From Bos javanicus (Eukaryota; Chordata; Mammalia; Artiodactyla; Bovidae): a stretch of DNA of 64,000 nt. The notes below the pieces were generated by a model that was not told the origin of the DNA, did no database searches, and saw nothing but the letters and a program-made list of their open reading frames with translations. The translations under genes were made by a program, and so were the position numbers. The stretch covers positions 100,374,537-100,438,536 of the forward strand of contig NC_083868.1 in the NCBI RefSeq assembly GCF_032452875.1, written 5' to 3'. Below, one piece after another: positions 12,440 through 23,249 of the stretch (position 1 is the first letter of the stretch; each line of letters opens with the position of its first letter).

Positions 12440-12722
12440 GATAGATACATTACTGTATATAATGTAATGTATAATATACATTATATATAATATATTATAA
12501 ATATCACATAATATATCATAAATATAATATATAATATATTATAAATATAATATATAATATAATAATACATATAATCTATCATATATAATATAGACATATA
12601 CATTACTGTATATAATGTAATGTATAATATGCATTATATATATTATATATAATGTATAATATACATTATACTGTATATGTGTGTATATACACACATATAT
12701 ACATACACACATATATATGTAC
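12440..12722. repeat. Complex AT-rich satellite-like tract, (TA)n/(TATAA)n with (CA)n end
   Basis: About 280 bp of almost pure A/T made of short palindromic units (tataat, atatta, gtataatatacattat) ends in gtgtgtatatacacacatat. A block of about 40 bp starting acattactgtatataatgta occurs at 12447 and again at 12600, giving a larger period of 153 bp. The tract can form many hairpins. Open frames on the minus strand here (tyrosine/isoleucine-rich) are artefacts of the repeat. Confidence 0.9.
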
Positions 12723-12724
12723 AT

Positions 12725-12939
12725 GAAAGTGAAAGTGTTAGTTGCTCTTTTGTATCCAACTCTTTGCAACCCCATGGACTGTAACCTGTCAGTCTTCTCT
12801 GTCTATGGAATTTTTCAGGCAAGAATACTGGAGTGGGTTGCCATTTCCTTCTCCATGGGATCTTCCTGACCCAGGAATTTAACTCAGGTCTCCCAGCATT
12901 GAAGGCAGAGTCTTTACCATCTGAGCCACCAGGGAAGAG
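12725..12939 (-). mobile_element. Bov-tA SINE
   Basis: Antisense copy starts 'gaaagtgaaagtgttagttg', continues through the Bov-A unit, and ends with the tRNA head 'catctgagccaccagggaag'. It sits directly at the end of the AT tract, a plausible AT-rich target. No unambiguous TSD was found. Confidence 0.93.
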
Positions 12940-13558
12940 CAACCATTAAAAATGGTGTATAATGGTGGTTCTGTGTATTAATGAATAGTGTCATCATATA
13001 TGGAGACCTTTTAAACTATAAATTTTTGTGCATAAATATGTATGCCTTTTTTTTCCAAAAGAGGAACACAGATACATCATTTATAAAATCAAGTTATCAA
13101 AGGGTAACATGGTCAAATGTATAAGAGCAATTTATCATATTGAAAAATATACACAACACAATATTAAAAAATACAGATTTACAAAGTTTAAAAAATCAGA
13201 TACCTTGTTTGTAGAAAAACTACATATGTACATGTGTACAAATATAAACACAGAGAATAATATATATGCTAGAAATTGTTAGCAGTGGCTTTCCTTTCTT
13301 TTTTCCTTTTGTTTCCTTGTATTTTTCAATACATTCTTGGTCTGAAAAAAATATATATATGACAGAAACCAAAACAATGACAATTTTAATATATGTAAGG
13401 ATTCATGAGAGAGAGATTAAGAAAGAAAATATCGTAGTAAATTAAGAATAACAAATGCACTTTTCTAATCCACTCCTTTCTATCAAACTGCTTGACCCTC
13501 ACTAACATGCCATGTCCTTTCATGCTTTCATGATTTGGCATTCAGTAGTTCTTTCTCC
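12940..13558. other. No feature recognised
   Basis: AT-rich sequence. The 84-codon open frame at 13028-13282 is lysine/tyrosine-rich and shows no domain. Confidence 0.4.
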
Positions 13559-13792
13559 TTATCAAGTTTAAGTGAAGGTGACGTCACTCAATCGTGTCCA
13601 ACTCTTTGCGACCCCATGGAATGTAGCCTACCATGCTCCTCCATCCATGGGATTTTCCAGGCAAGAGTGCTAGAGTGGATTGCCATTTCCTTCTCCAGAG
13701 GATCTTCCCGACCCAGGGATTGAACCTGGGTCTACCACATTGTAGGCAGACGCTTTACTGTCTGAGCTACCAGGGAAGATTATCAAGCTTAA
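13559..13792 (-). mobile_element. Bov-tA SINE with 13-bp TSD
   Basis: Antisense Bov-A unit and tRNA head ending 'tgagctaccagggaag'. The TSD copies ttatcaagtttaa (13559-13571) and ttatcaagcttaa (13780-13792) match at 12 of 13 positions. Confidence 0.95.
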
Positions 13793-14937
13793 CCTCCAAG
13801 GAAATGTCTACCTTCAATATTCTCAATGTGTGGAATATAGTAAGTGTTTAATATAGATATATTATTGGCTTCGGTGGAGAAGTGGATGAGCTAGTCTGTT
13901 CATGCATTGAATATGGCAAGATGGGTAGAATTGAGTTGACACAAAAAAGTAGGAAGACGTTTGACAATGAGATAACTTGAGTCAATCAGGATTAATACTG
14001 TTTTCAAGTCAGTAAAAAAAGAAAAAAGGAGATTCTTATAGGGGATTTGGTGTTGAAAAACTTGTAAGAAAACAGTTGGACAGAGAATATGGAGAGACCT
14101 ACAAAAAAAAAAAAAAAAGCTTAAAATTCTAGAGAAATTTGACCATATCTGGAAAAACCTCCAACCAGTGTATATCATGGAGTTAAGAACAATGTGAGAA
14201 GCTTTCCTTTGAAGGAATTCAGCAGGAAATGAATCACCTTCTCACATTCAACTTTATATTATTCCACATGTTTATTTTGTTAAATCTCAGGAATTTTAAT
14301 AATTCTTCTACTATCTGGCAGTGTCTTTAATGTTTCTTGTAATGTTGCAACCAACTGATATCCTTATATATATACCCACACCCTACACTCACAAACCCAT
14401 GCCTACATCAGCCCTTTTTTATGTGGCAGAAGGCAATTTTATTTAATCATGGCTGTGATTGATAGTTACACATTCACAATTGATTGCTTCAATACCTGCT
14501 CATAATCCTATAATATTAAAGAGAATCCCTTAACATTTACTCTTGATGTTCTTTAGAAAGCAAATATATTTCTGTTCCTGAATAAAACAGTGAGTATTAA
14601 AGATTTAGATAAATTACACTGACTGCTGCCAGTGGTGTTCCCTGCAGTGAATTAAAAAAATACATTTAACATGAAAACAAGGAACAGATGTTATTTTCAC
14701 AGTCATTGTTCAAATGGCTCCAGTGAGCTGCATTTTCCCCTAGTGCTCCCTTGACTTCTAGAGAGGATGACTTATGGGGTTTTTATGTCTTGAAAGAAAT
14801 AGGGTGGCAATGGTGATGATAATTAAACTCATAATCATAATTTAAACTATCTTTCTGAAGTTGTCACAATTCAGCAAAATACAAAGAGACAGCTTAGACT
14901 TGAGAGCTCTAGATTAGCAAAATTCTTCCCCTAATGC
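13793..14937. other. No feature recognised
   Basis: Unassigned AT-rich sequence including an A-run near 14103-14118. The 92-codon minus-strand frame at 13900-14178 reads through the complement of that A-run and has no domain. Confidence 0.4.
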
Positions 14938-15147
14938 TGTGCTGTGCTTAGTCATGAGTCTGACTCATCGTGACCCCATGAACTGTAGCCTGCCAGTCTC
15001 ATCTGTCCATGGGGATTCTCCAAGCAAGAATACTGGAGTGGGTTGCCATTCCCTCCTCCAGGGGATCTTCCTGACCTAGGAATCAAGCAGGTGTCTCCTG
15101 CACTGCAGGCACATTCTTTACAAGCAGAGCTACCAGGGAAGCTCTCT
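14938..15147 (-). mobile_element. Bov-tA SINE
   Basis: Antisense Bov-A unit ('cctgccagtctcatctgtcc', 'actggagtgggttgccattc') followed by a tRNA head ending 'agagctaccagggaagc'. Moderately diverged. Open frames on both strands are SINE-derived. Confidence 0.92.
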
Positions 15148-15544
15148 TCCTCTGATATTGTGGCACAAAGCCATGAGAATTTACATGTCATATTATTAAG
15201 GAGAATCAAGAGGCATTGTGCTGCTTTACATTCCATTATAGTCCATTTAGGATAAGTGATGAGAAGAGTCTTGGAAAAAACCACTCCATCTCTTCAGATT
15301 TAATCTAGGATGTAAAAATCCACTGCACTGGATAGATTGTCTTTCAATAGACCAGACTTGAGGATGTGATGAATGATTTCTCCTTAACATCAAAATAGCA
15401 CAGACACATACTATTGAGACGATCTCACTCCATATGTACAGTGTGATCTAAATAGTGACACTTTTACCAGATATCCACCCTTGTTGGTTTCAAGGAACAT
15501 CAGCATATAAGGAGAAAGTCTTTTAATTAGTTTAATAACAAATG
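15148..15544. other. No feature recognised
   Basis: Unassigned sequence between two SINE copies. Confidence 0.4.
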
Positions 15545-15625
15545 CATGCATGCTAAGCCGCTTCAGTCGTGTCTGACTCTTTGGGTCCCTATGGAACATA
15601 GTAGCCCACCAGCCTCCTCTGTAAT
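15545..15625 (-). mobile_element. Bov-A SINE fragment
   Basis: About 80 bp of antisense Bov-A: 'gctaagccgcttcagtcgtg', a diverged 'tttgggtccctatgg', and 'agcccaccagcctcctctg'. The rest of the unit is missing. Confidence 0.85.
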
Positions 15626-15774
15626 AGGTGAAAGATTATATGTGGGTTTGATAAATAAGGATTTTTTTCCCCCAGAATAGACCTTTTCTCATGTTATATA
15701 TTAGACATAAAGTGGTTGTTAAGTGAGAACTAAACATTTTTAAAAAATGGTGTAGTTGAAAGAAAATAGAAAAT

Positions 15775-15945
15775 ACTCTTTAGGTCTAGACACATGGGAT
15801 TTGAGTTATAATTTGCCATCTGAGTGCTAAATGGTTTCAGGAGATTCAAAGCCTCATTTTCTCATCTATAAATTTGTGTAAAAATATATAACTTCTAGAG
15901 CTGATACAAAGATATAATTGGGTAAATTCAAATATAACTTAAACA
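15775..15945 (+). mobile_element. MIR SINE (ancient)
   Basis: The order matches MIR sense: a 'gacacatgggatttgagtt' anchor, then 'aagcctcattttctcatcta', then the 'aacttctagagctgatacaaa' region. It is highly diverged, as expected of a family older than placental mammals. Confidence 0.6.
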
Positions 15946-16460
15946 AAAGAGTGTATTCTTTTCCTGCTTTTGTCTGTCTATTGCTTTACTAAGCATAACC
16001 TTCTAGAGACAGCCCCTCCACTTTCAGTCAGACCTTTTCCTTTGGCTTGAAATATCTGTTTCTTACCACCTTTCTCTAGTCTCCATTTCTTCTAACTAGC
16101 TACTTCTGCTTGCTCCAGAAAGGAAAAGTACTTTTTTTCCCCTTGAACTACTAACATCCTCATTTCTGAAAACTTCCTGGATTTTGCAGTCTTGCAGATT
16201 AAGACTTATGTTATGAATATTCCATCCATCCTTTCTCCCAGAACCTGACACAATGCCTTTCTGGTGGTGATGCTTCATATTACACCCTAATTGACTGATG
16301 ACTGATTAAATGTATGATGATTAAATGAATGAATGAATGAAGTCTTTATATAAAATATCTACACCTCAAGTGCTCTCATATACATTCTTTCAAGAGGGAG
16401 GGAGTGTATTATTTTTATCTAAAATGATAAGAGCAGCTACTAATTTTTGAGCTCCTAATA

Positions 16461-16484
16461 TGTAATATTAATTATAATATTACA
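16461..16484. repeat. Short palindrome (10-bp arms, 4-bp loop)
   Basis: tgtaatatta (16461-16470) and taatattaca (16475-16484) are exact reverse complements around a 4-bp centre. It lies just before the larger hairpin. Confidence 0.9.
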
Positions 16485-16500
16485 TATAAAAATAAATATA

Positions 16501-16564
16501 ATATCTTTATAAAAGCCACTCATAACAATATGTAATATGTTATGAGTGGCTTTTATAAAGATAT
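16501..16564. repeat. Perfect 27-bp inverted repeat with 10-bp loop
   Basis: The left arm 16501-16527 and right arm 16538-16564 are exact reverse complements around the 10-bp loop atatgtaata. The left arm continues naturally into MIR sequence (cactcataaca, then caaccctga after the hairpin). The right arm is therefore best read as an inverted duplication of the left one. It would fold into a long, fully paired RNA or DNA stem. Confidence 0.97.
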
Positions 16565-16725
16565 ATATAGCAACCCTGAAAGCTGAATATTATCTTAATA
16601 TCACAGAGGAGGAATGCATTCTTAGAGCAGTTAATTGACAATGCCAGTATCACACAGCTAATATTCACTAATGCTGAAGTTTGAACCGGGTTCATATCTA
16701 TACTCTGTATTTCTAGATTTTATGT

Positions 16726-17184
16726 TAGTAACTGAAATGAAGTCCTCAAGACATTTTTTGATTAGGATATGATTCAGGGTGAGAACCAAAGCTAGAATCT
16801 AGGTCTTGTGGGAAAAAATCAATAGGAGGAAGTGAGAACAGAGTAAGAGATGGGTATTTTAATGTTAAGCTAGATGGACAACCAGAGGTTACATAAAAAA
16901 GAAAGTCAATGACTTTCTGCTAATATATCCCTCAAATCTATATCCCTTCCTATAAATATGGCTCAAGATAATTGCTCTCATTCTGAAAAGTACAGTTCTC
17001 TGAACTAAAGACAGGGATATAGAAGAATATCCTTCAACTCCTCATCACTTAAGACACAGTTGGAGGAGCAGGCAAGATTTTCAGAAGTCTTTCTAGGTTT
17101 AGTTTTGCATTTACTCTCTGGTGCTGTGGGCCAAGAAAGAGCATTCATTCATATAAAGATGAATAAATCCCTGAAGAGAGGAAA
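16726..17184. other. No feature recognised
   Basis: Unassigned unique sequence. Confidence 0.4.
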
Positions 17185-17725
17185 ACTACATGATCTCTTG
17201 CTTGGATTACTGCAATAGCCTCCAAAAACAATTTCCTGCCTGCACTCTTGCCATTTCATAATCTTTTACCCACAGGACAGCCAGAGTGTTATTTTTAAAA
17301 TTTATATAATTAGATGATATCACTATTTTAATCCAAACCTCTGTGGCTTCCCATTACACCAACAAACTATTTAATAACTTTGATGCCTTTTACTGGGGCT
17401 CTTTCTTCAGCCTCTCTTCTCACCACACTCCTGGCAACAGTCTTCTCAAAGCGTATCCAACCAAAAAACTAAGATTTTCCCACTGTGGGACTTTGCTTGT
17501 GCTTTGTTTTTCATTTGGCATGTTCTCCCCACTATTCTTCATTCATATCAGCTCAAATAGTAGTTCTTCTAAAATAATATGGGTTCTTCTGTTTTACTGT
17601 CATATAGAACCACACTATTTTTTTCCAGTACTGAAAATGATTTGTAATTATATATATTCATTTGTTTAATTATATAACACTTCTCATTTAACTAAAGCCC
17701 CTGATGTCAAGGATATATATTATGT
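17185..17725 (+). mobile_element. L2-like ancient LINE remnant
   Basis: The order of phrases follows the L2 3' region: 'ttgcttggattactgcaata', 'gccagagtgttatttttaaa', 'ctctgtggcttcccattac', 'tgggactttgcttgtgcttt' and 'catatcagctcaaatagta'. The 108-codon open frame at 17343-17669 falls in this relic and has no intact domain. The family name is given from memory of the consensus. Confidence 0.55.
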
Positions 17726-17745
17726 ACTATATATTATTTATATTT

Positions 17746-17978
17746 AATGATATATGTGCCTCCCCAGTGCCTCATATGGTAAAGAATCTGCCTGCAATGC
17801 AGGAGACCCAGGTTTGATCCCTGGATCAGGAAGATTCCCTGGAGAAGGGAATGGCAACCCACTGTAGTATTCTTGCTTGGAGAATTTCATGGACAGAAGA
17901 GCTTGGTAGGCTACAGTCCATGAGATAACAAAGAGTCGGACATGATTGAGTGACTAACACACACACACAATGATATAT
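17746..17978 (+). mobile_element. Bov-tA SINE with 10-bp TSD and (CA)n tail
   Basis: Sense copy: tRNA head 'atatggtaaagaatctgcct', B-box region 'ggtttgatccctgg', the Bov-A unit, and the end 'gagtgactaacacacacaca'. The perfect TSD aatgatatat lies at 17746-17755 and 17969-17978. Confidence 0.96.
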
Positions 17979-18689
17979 AACCATATACTATTTATATATT
18001 ATTATTGATTAAATATTATGTATTATTTACTTATAACAAAAGTTTTATATCTATAAAGCCTATCTATACCTATATCTATCAATCTACGGATCTAGAAAAC
18101 CATAGTTCATGGAAGGAAGCCAAAGACTTTGTAACTATCTATAAGATGAATTAATAATTCAATAAATCAATATTCTGGCATTCAGAAAGTTTTGTTGCTT
18201 AGATGAGGTATTCTTTTCTAGGTTTTCTATGGATATACCAATTTCACCAAGAACCAGAGTTAATTGGCATTGATATCTACCTCTCCATCTCCTTTCAAGC
18301 TAATTATCACATGTCACAGCAACAAGGCTAAAGAATATCTGAAGTCTTTTAAAGAAGAAGGTGATTAAGTCCACAGTTAGATTGCTATTTATCTCATCAA
18401 CAAAGTGATGTCCCAATAGGATTATTTAGCAGTTGTGAAACCAATTAAGTATAATGGCAACCCTCTTGGTATAAACACCAGGAGTTTCTCTATCAGAGGA
18501 ATAAAAGCACAATGCTAAAAGGGAAGAAAGAAACAATACAACAGCAGTGTTGAAAATTTATGATGCAGGATTTCACTTTATTGACTCATCTTTCAATGTG
18601 CTGTAACCAAACTTTTATTACATCCCTTTTTTCTGTATGTCTATTAAGAATTTTAACACTATTTCTGCTATGACTGAATACATCATTTA
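17979..18689. other. No feature recognised
   Basis: AT-rich sequence without a gene or recognisable repeat. Confidence 0.4.
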
Positions 18690-18865
18690 CTGAATACATA
18701 TTAAATATATTAATAGTGTGCCAAGCATTGGTTATGTAATAGATCTTTAACAATATCAAACTGTGGAATATAGTCTCATAAAGAAAAGTGGCCTTAGAGA
18801 AAGTAAGATTCTGTAATTTCAATAGAGCCAGCATTTGAACTGTGCCTTCAAACCCCAGGGTTCAT
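18690..18865 (-). mobile_element. MIR SINE (ancient)
   Basis: Antisense MIR order: 'aatagtgtgccaagcattgg', then 'atagagccagcatttgaact' and 'gtgccttcaaaccccagggttcat'-type ending. Diverged. Confidence 0.6.
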
Positions 18866-19333
18866 AATTTAATTTAATTATTCTCATGTTGAAATTTAAT
18901 TAAATGCATACTTATATTTTTGTTTTAAATTCTTTAAAATAATCATTAGAGCTTATCATTTTTTGCTATCTGATAATTCCATTTGCAATATTAATATGAT
19001 TTAAATTCTAAGTTCAAAATTTCATAAAATTGAAAAGTTGCAATTTACTCATATTGTTTGTAATCTAAATAATATGAGATTTTAATATATCATTTTTAAT
19101 TTAAATTAAATTACAATTTAAATTACATTTGGACTTTTTCATCTGGGATATTTTATATAAATAATTGAGTGCTTAAAATAAAAATTCATTTAAAACATTT
19201 ACTTGCATTAATTAATTTTAAAAGAAGTATTAATTTAAAAAGACTTGCCCCATTATCTTGCTTCATTTATTGGAATATTGACAGCTTTATTTTCACAGTG
19301 TGTATCCATATAAATATAAAATTATATTCTCCT
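18866..19333. other. Very AT-rich stretch, no feature
   Basis: Contains repeated aatttaattaaat and taatttaaattaaa motifs but no family or gene that I recognise. Confidence 0.5.
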
Positions 19334-19449
19334 GCTCTGTTACTCCAGAGAAGGCAATGGCACCCCACTCCAGTACTCTTGCCTGGAAAATCCCATGGAC
19401 GGAGAAGCCTGGTAGGCTGCTGTCCTGGTAAGCAGCAGCTCTGTTACTC
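19334..19449 (+). mobile_element. Mini Bov-A2 insertion (92 bp) with perfect 12-bp TSD
   Basis: The insert at 19346-19437 begins as Bov-A2 ('gagaaggcaatggcacccca', 'gcctggaaaatcccatggac', 'ggtaggctgc'). It then jumps to a short agcagcag end like the normal Bov-A2 terminus. The TSD gctctgttactc is exact at 19334-19345 and 19438-19449. More than half of the usual 270-bp dimer is missing from the middle, so the source RNA or integration was internally deleted. Confidence 0.9.
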
Positions 19450-19967
19450 TCCACCACTACAGCTGTCTTCAGGGGATTTTTTTAAGCTATAAAAATTATA
19501 ATTTTTTTCTTCTTTAATGAATTTTTATTGGAATTAAGCATAGATGAAGTGTTTACCTATTATAAAGTTGTTATACCTTTGTAAATGTTATAAAGTTCTA
19601 TTTTGAAGTGTATTATGATAAGCTAAGAATGTAATATCCTGGTATAAGTGTTGATTAATACATCTTTAGCTGGCATTGGTGAAGCAGTGGTTTGAGGTCC
19701 CTCTTTCAAAAGCTGTGACTTTTGAAGGAAGGAGAAAAGAAGGTGGTAATTGGAGAGGTACCATCATTATACACAAATGTAGGATGATTAATTCAAACAA
19801 TGGATGAGAAAAAAAAATATGTTATATTGGAGCTAAAAATATGTTTTGTCAATTCTTGGAAACTATTTCACATCCTGGTAAGATTCCATTTTAAGGATTA
19901 CTTAGACTAATAAATGAGTGATTAATTCTGAGGTCAGTGTTGCTAAAATCTTAATTTTGATATAACT
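19450..19967. other. No feature recognised
   Basis: AT-rich unassigned sequence. Confidence 0.4.
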
Positions 19968-20267
19968 ATGTAGTGAAACAGGAGAAGGCAATGGCACCCC
20001 ACTCCAGTACTCTTGCCTGGCAAATCCCATGGACGGAGGAGCCTGGTAGGCTGCAGTCCATGGGGTCGCTAAGAGTCGGGCACGACTGAGCGACTTCACT
20101 TTCACTTTTCACTTTCATGCTTGGAGAAGGAAATGGCAACCCACTCCAGCGTTCTTGCCTGGAGAATCCCAGGGACAGGGGAGCCTGGTGGGCTGCCGTC
20201 TATGGGGTCGCACAGAGTCGGACACGACTGAAATGACTTAGCAGCAGCAGCAGCATGCAGTGAAACA
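19968..20267 (+). mobile_element. Bov-A2 SINE dimer with 13-bp TSD
   Basis: Sense dimer: 'ggagaaggcaatggcacccc' to 'cactttcacttttcactttc' is the first unit, followed by the second unit ending in (agc)n. The TSD atgtagtgaaaca (19968-19980) and atgcagtgaaaca (20255-20267) matches at 12 of 13 positions. The low divergence suggests a young insertion. Confidence 0.96.
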
Positions 20268-20309
20268 ACATGTCTCTCTTTCCCCCTATAACAATATGAT
20301 GAGACTATT

Positions 20310-20410
20310 TTTCAATCAGGAATCAGGCTGACTAAGTATGATAATGTGTATGAAGTCCCTGGCACAATGCTTGGCATGAAGTAGCTACTCAATAAGTATT
20401 TTCCTTTGGC
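20310..20410 (+). mobile_element. MIR SINE 3' portion
   Basis: 'gtatgataatgtgtatgaag', 'ccctggcacaatgcttggca' and 'gtagctactcaataagtatt' are the typical MIR 3' core in sense order. Confidence 0.7.
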
Positions 20411-21694
20411 CCATCTTAATTCTGTGAGTCTCACTTAAAAAACAAAAATAGTTTATCTCTAAGATCAAAGTCAGCAGCCATGATTTTAATGTAAGATATG
20501 TTTAAGAGCAAAAGAAGATACAGAAGATAAGACGAACAATGTGAAATAATCTCACTCCATAAGCAGAAGGGTTCTATACTACATCTACTGGTTTAAGGTA
20601 CCATCTGCTGGTTTTAGATACCATGGTTAGCCATGACTCCTTATCATTTGCACCCTATTTTTACAAGGTTCAAACATACGAGACCTAATGAATAGAAAAA
20701 AAAATGTAGGTTGCTTTAAAAGTCTTTTTGTCCCCCTATAATATACCCTACTTTTGACTTCTGGCTTTTATTACCATATAATAACTATATAATATATTTT
20801 TCAAGTAACAGGTATGTTTGTATATATTTACAAGAAACTAAAATTCTGTTTATCCAAGAAATTTAGTAATCTTGTATTCTGTGAGTAAAGTATTTGTGTT
20901 CCTAAGTTAGTATAACAGTATACTGTATACTCTTGTTTTTGAACCGTCCCTTTCCCTATATATTATCATAAGCATCTTGCATTCCATATCAGTAATGGTC
21001 ACTGTGCATTAATATAAAGTTAATGCATCTTAGGATCATTCTGGTTTGTGCTGTACATCATCCTAGGCAGAATTGTCAGCTTCATGCTTGCAGCTGCTCT
21101 CAATCTGTCATCATAAATGATAAATGAACATTGGAGTCTTATTTTCTATTGTACATTATCATCACTACAAGAATGCAAGACCAGCATATCTTGGCTTGCT
21201 CACGAGACCCTTTATGAAGATAAAAAACTTTACCAGAAAAACAAGGAAAGTTTATATTTCTAAGTAAATAAATAAAGCTATAAATCTGCTAAAGTTTTGG
21301 CTCAATAACATTGAAACTTATACTAAAGCTCTCTTCTTATATACAGCTCTCAATAGTTTCAATTATTTTTGATTTCCAGGATCCTTGGTCTCTGAAGTAG
21401 AACAAGCACAAATTCTCAAATGGATATTTTTAAAACTTATCAGCAAATATGAAGATATAATTTTGGATGAAACTCCCCACAGGTCCCTGCATGCTTTGTA
21501 AGTGAGATATTAAGTTCCATTTCTTGTGGATTATTTTTTTTCCAAGGATATTTGTATACTGAAGAGTGTTGGATGATAAAGATTGTACCACTTTCCAGAG
21601 CAAATGACAGGTTTGCTTACAGTTTGAGGAAATAAAGGTAAAATCTTTCTCCCTAGGCAACATTAGGAAGGCCTATTTTCCAGTATAATAACAA
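20411..21694. other. No feature recognised
   Basis: Unassigned sequence. The 77-codon minus frame at 21430-21663 has no domain. Confidence 0.4.
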
Positions 21695-21970
21695 TGTCTC
21701 CCTCTGGAGCACAGAGCAGGCATGTTGCTGCCTACTATAAAAACATGGAGTGTCCTATGTTCAGGGTTTCTCTCCTGTAATGCAACTCACTGAGTGCACA
21801 TGCATCTATCTGCATCCATCTGGGCTTTTCCTGAGAAACTTTGGGAAAGGATGAAAGTATGTTGTAACACATGGTGTTTGTGGCTCCATAAAAAATAAAG
21901 TCCTTTGTCTCTGACTCTGGACTCTTATTTCTTCTGCCAGTTTCTTCTATGAAATTTTGACAGGTTATCT
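21695..21970 (+). other. LTR-like regulatory arrangement (candidate solo LTR)
   Basis: A TATA-like box (actataaaaac, about 21734) is followed about 160 bp later by an AATAAA signal (about 21893) and a T/C-rich stretch 'gtcctttgtctctgactctg'. This is the spacing expected for the end of U3, R and U5 of a retroviral LTR. I do not recognise a family, and the ends and TSD are not clear. Chance or a different repeat is possible. Confidence 0.25.
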
Positions 21971-22069
21971 TCTTAGGTTACAATAGGTTAGAATCAAGAC
22001 TTCACAATTCTTAACAACATGTGTAAGGAAATGAAGAAGGTTCTGAAGATTTCAGTGAAGATTTGTTTT

Positions 22070-22450
22070 AAGAAATCAAATGCAGGACTTCCCTGGTGAT
22101 CCAGTGGTAAAGAACCTGCCTACAGTGCAAGGGACATGGGCTTGATCCCTGTTATGGAAGATTCCACATGCATGTGGGGCAACTTAAATCAGTGTGCCAC
22201 AACTACTAAGCCTGTGCTCTAGAGTTTGTGAGCTGCAACTTCTGAAGCCCACATGTCTAGAGCTTCTGGTCTGCAACAAAAGAAACTACCGTAAGAATAA
22301 GCCTGTCCACTGCAACTAGAGAGTAGCCCCACTTGCCAAAACTAGCCACAACTAGAGAAAGCCCATGTGCAGCAAAGAAGACCCAGCGCAGCAAACAAAA
22401 ATAAATAAATAAGTAAGTGAAGTAAATAGAAAAGATTAAAAAAGAAATCA
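22070..22450 (+). mobile_element. CHR-type SINE, near full length, with TSD
   Basis: tRNA-like head 'gacttccctggtgatccagt' and 'gggcttgatccctg', then the CHR body ('gcaacttaaatcagtgtgcc', 'agtttgtgagctgcaac', 'gcaaagaagacccagcgcag') and an A-rich aaataaataaataag tail. Candidate TSD aagaaatca at 22070-22078 and 22442-22450. The BovB copy at 22449 abuts the tail. Confidence 0.9.
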
Positions 22451-23193
22451 GATCAGATCAGATCAGATCAGTCGCTCAGTCGTGTCCGACTCTTTGCGAC
22501 CCCATGATCGCAGCATGCCAGGCCTCCCTGTCCATCACCAACTCCCGGAGTTCACTCAGACTCAAGTCCATCGAGTCAGTGATGCCATCCAGCCATCTCA
22601 TCCTCTGTCGTCCCCTTCTCCTCTTGCCCCTAATCCCTCCCAGCATCAGAGTCTTTTCCAATGAGTCAATTCTTCGCATGAGGTGGCCAAAGTACTGGAG
22701 TTTCAGCTTTAGCATCATTCCTTCCTAAGAAATCCCAGGGCTGATCTCCTTCAGAATGGACTGGTTGGATCTCCTTGCAGTCCAAGGGACTCTCAAGAGT
22801 CTTCTCCAACACTACAGTTCAAAAGCATCAATTCTTTGGTGCTCAGCCTTCTTCACAGTCCAACTCTCACATCCATACATGACCACAGGAAAAACCATAG
22901 CCTTGACTAGACGAACCTTTGTTGGCAAAGTAATGTTTCTGCTTTTCAATATGCTATCCAGGTTGGTCATAACTTTCCTTCCATGGAGTAAGAGTCTCTT
23001 AATTTCATGGCTGCAGTCACCATCTGTAGTCATTTTGGAGCCCAGAAAAATAAAATCTGACACTGTTTCCACTGTTTCCCCATCTATTTTCCATGAAGTG
23101 ATGGGACCGAATGCCATGATCTTCGTTTTCTGAGTGTTGAGCTTTAAGCCAACTTTTTCACTCTCCACTTTCACTTTCATCAAGAGGCTTTTT
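22449..23193 (-). mobile_element. BovB LINE, 5'-truncated (cluster member 1)
   Basis: Antisense 3' end of BovB starting at a (gatca)n tail, a common 3' terminus of the family. It extends through the C-terminal coding region (VMYGCESWTVKKAEHQ, KVGLKLNTQKTKIMA) and breaks off at the 'caagaggctttttaaa' position. It shares no boundary with the sense copy that begins 56 bp later, so it is a separate insertion. Confidence 0.95.
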
Positions 23194-23249
23194 AAATAAA
23201 TGCAACTAAAATTAACAAAAGCACATGCTTATTTATGTTTATTTCTGTC

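Larger units (their letters stand above)
16430..16725 (-). mobile_element. MIR SINE interrupted by an inverted self-duplication
   Basis: Antisense MIR landmarks run in order: 'gctactaatttttgagctcc' (about 16435), 'cactcataaca' (about 16517), 'caaccctgaaagctgaatat' (about 16571), 'cagaggaggaatgcatt' (about 16605), 'cacacagctaatattcacta' (about 16652) and 'gaaccgggttcatat' (about 16683). Between the second and third landmarks lies extra sequence that is the reverse complement of the preceding MIR segment (see 16501-16564). The core matches MIR well despite its age. Confidence 0.75.

Noticed and set aside
22079..22170. tRNA-like head considered as a tRNA gene
   Set aside because: It is the head of a CHR SINE with TSD and A-rich tail. 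The cloverleaf is not intact. The same applies to all Bov-tA heads.
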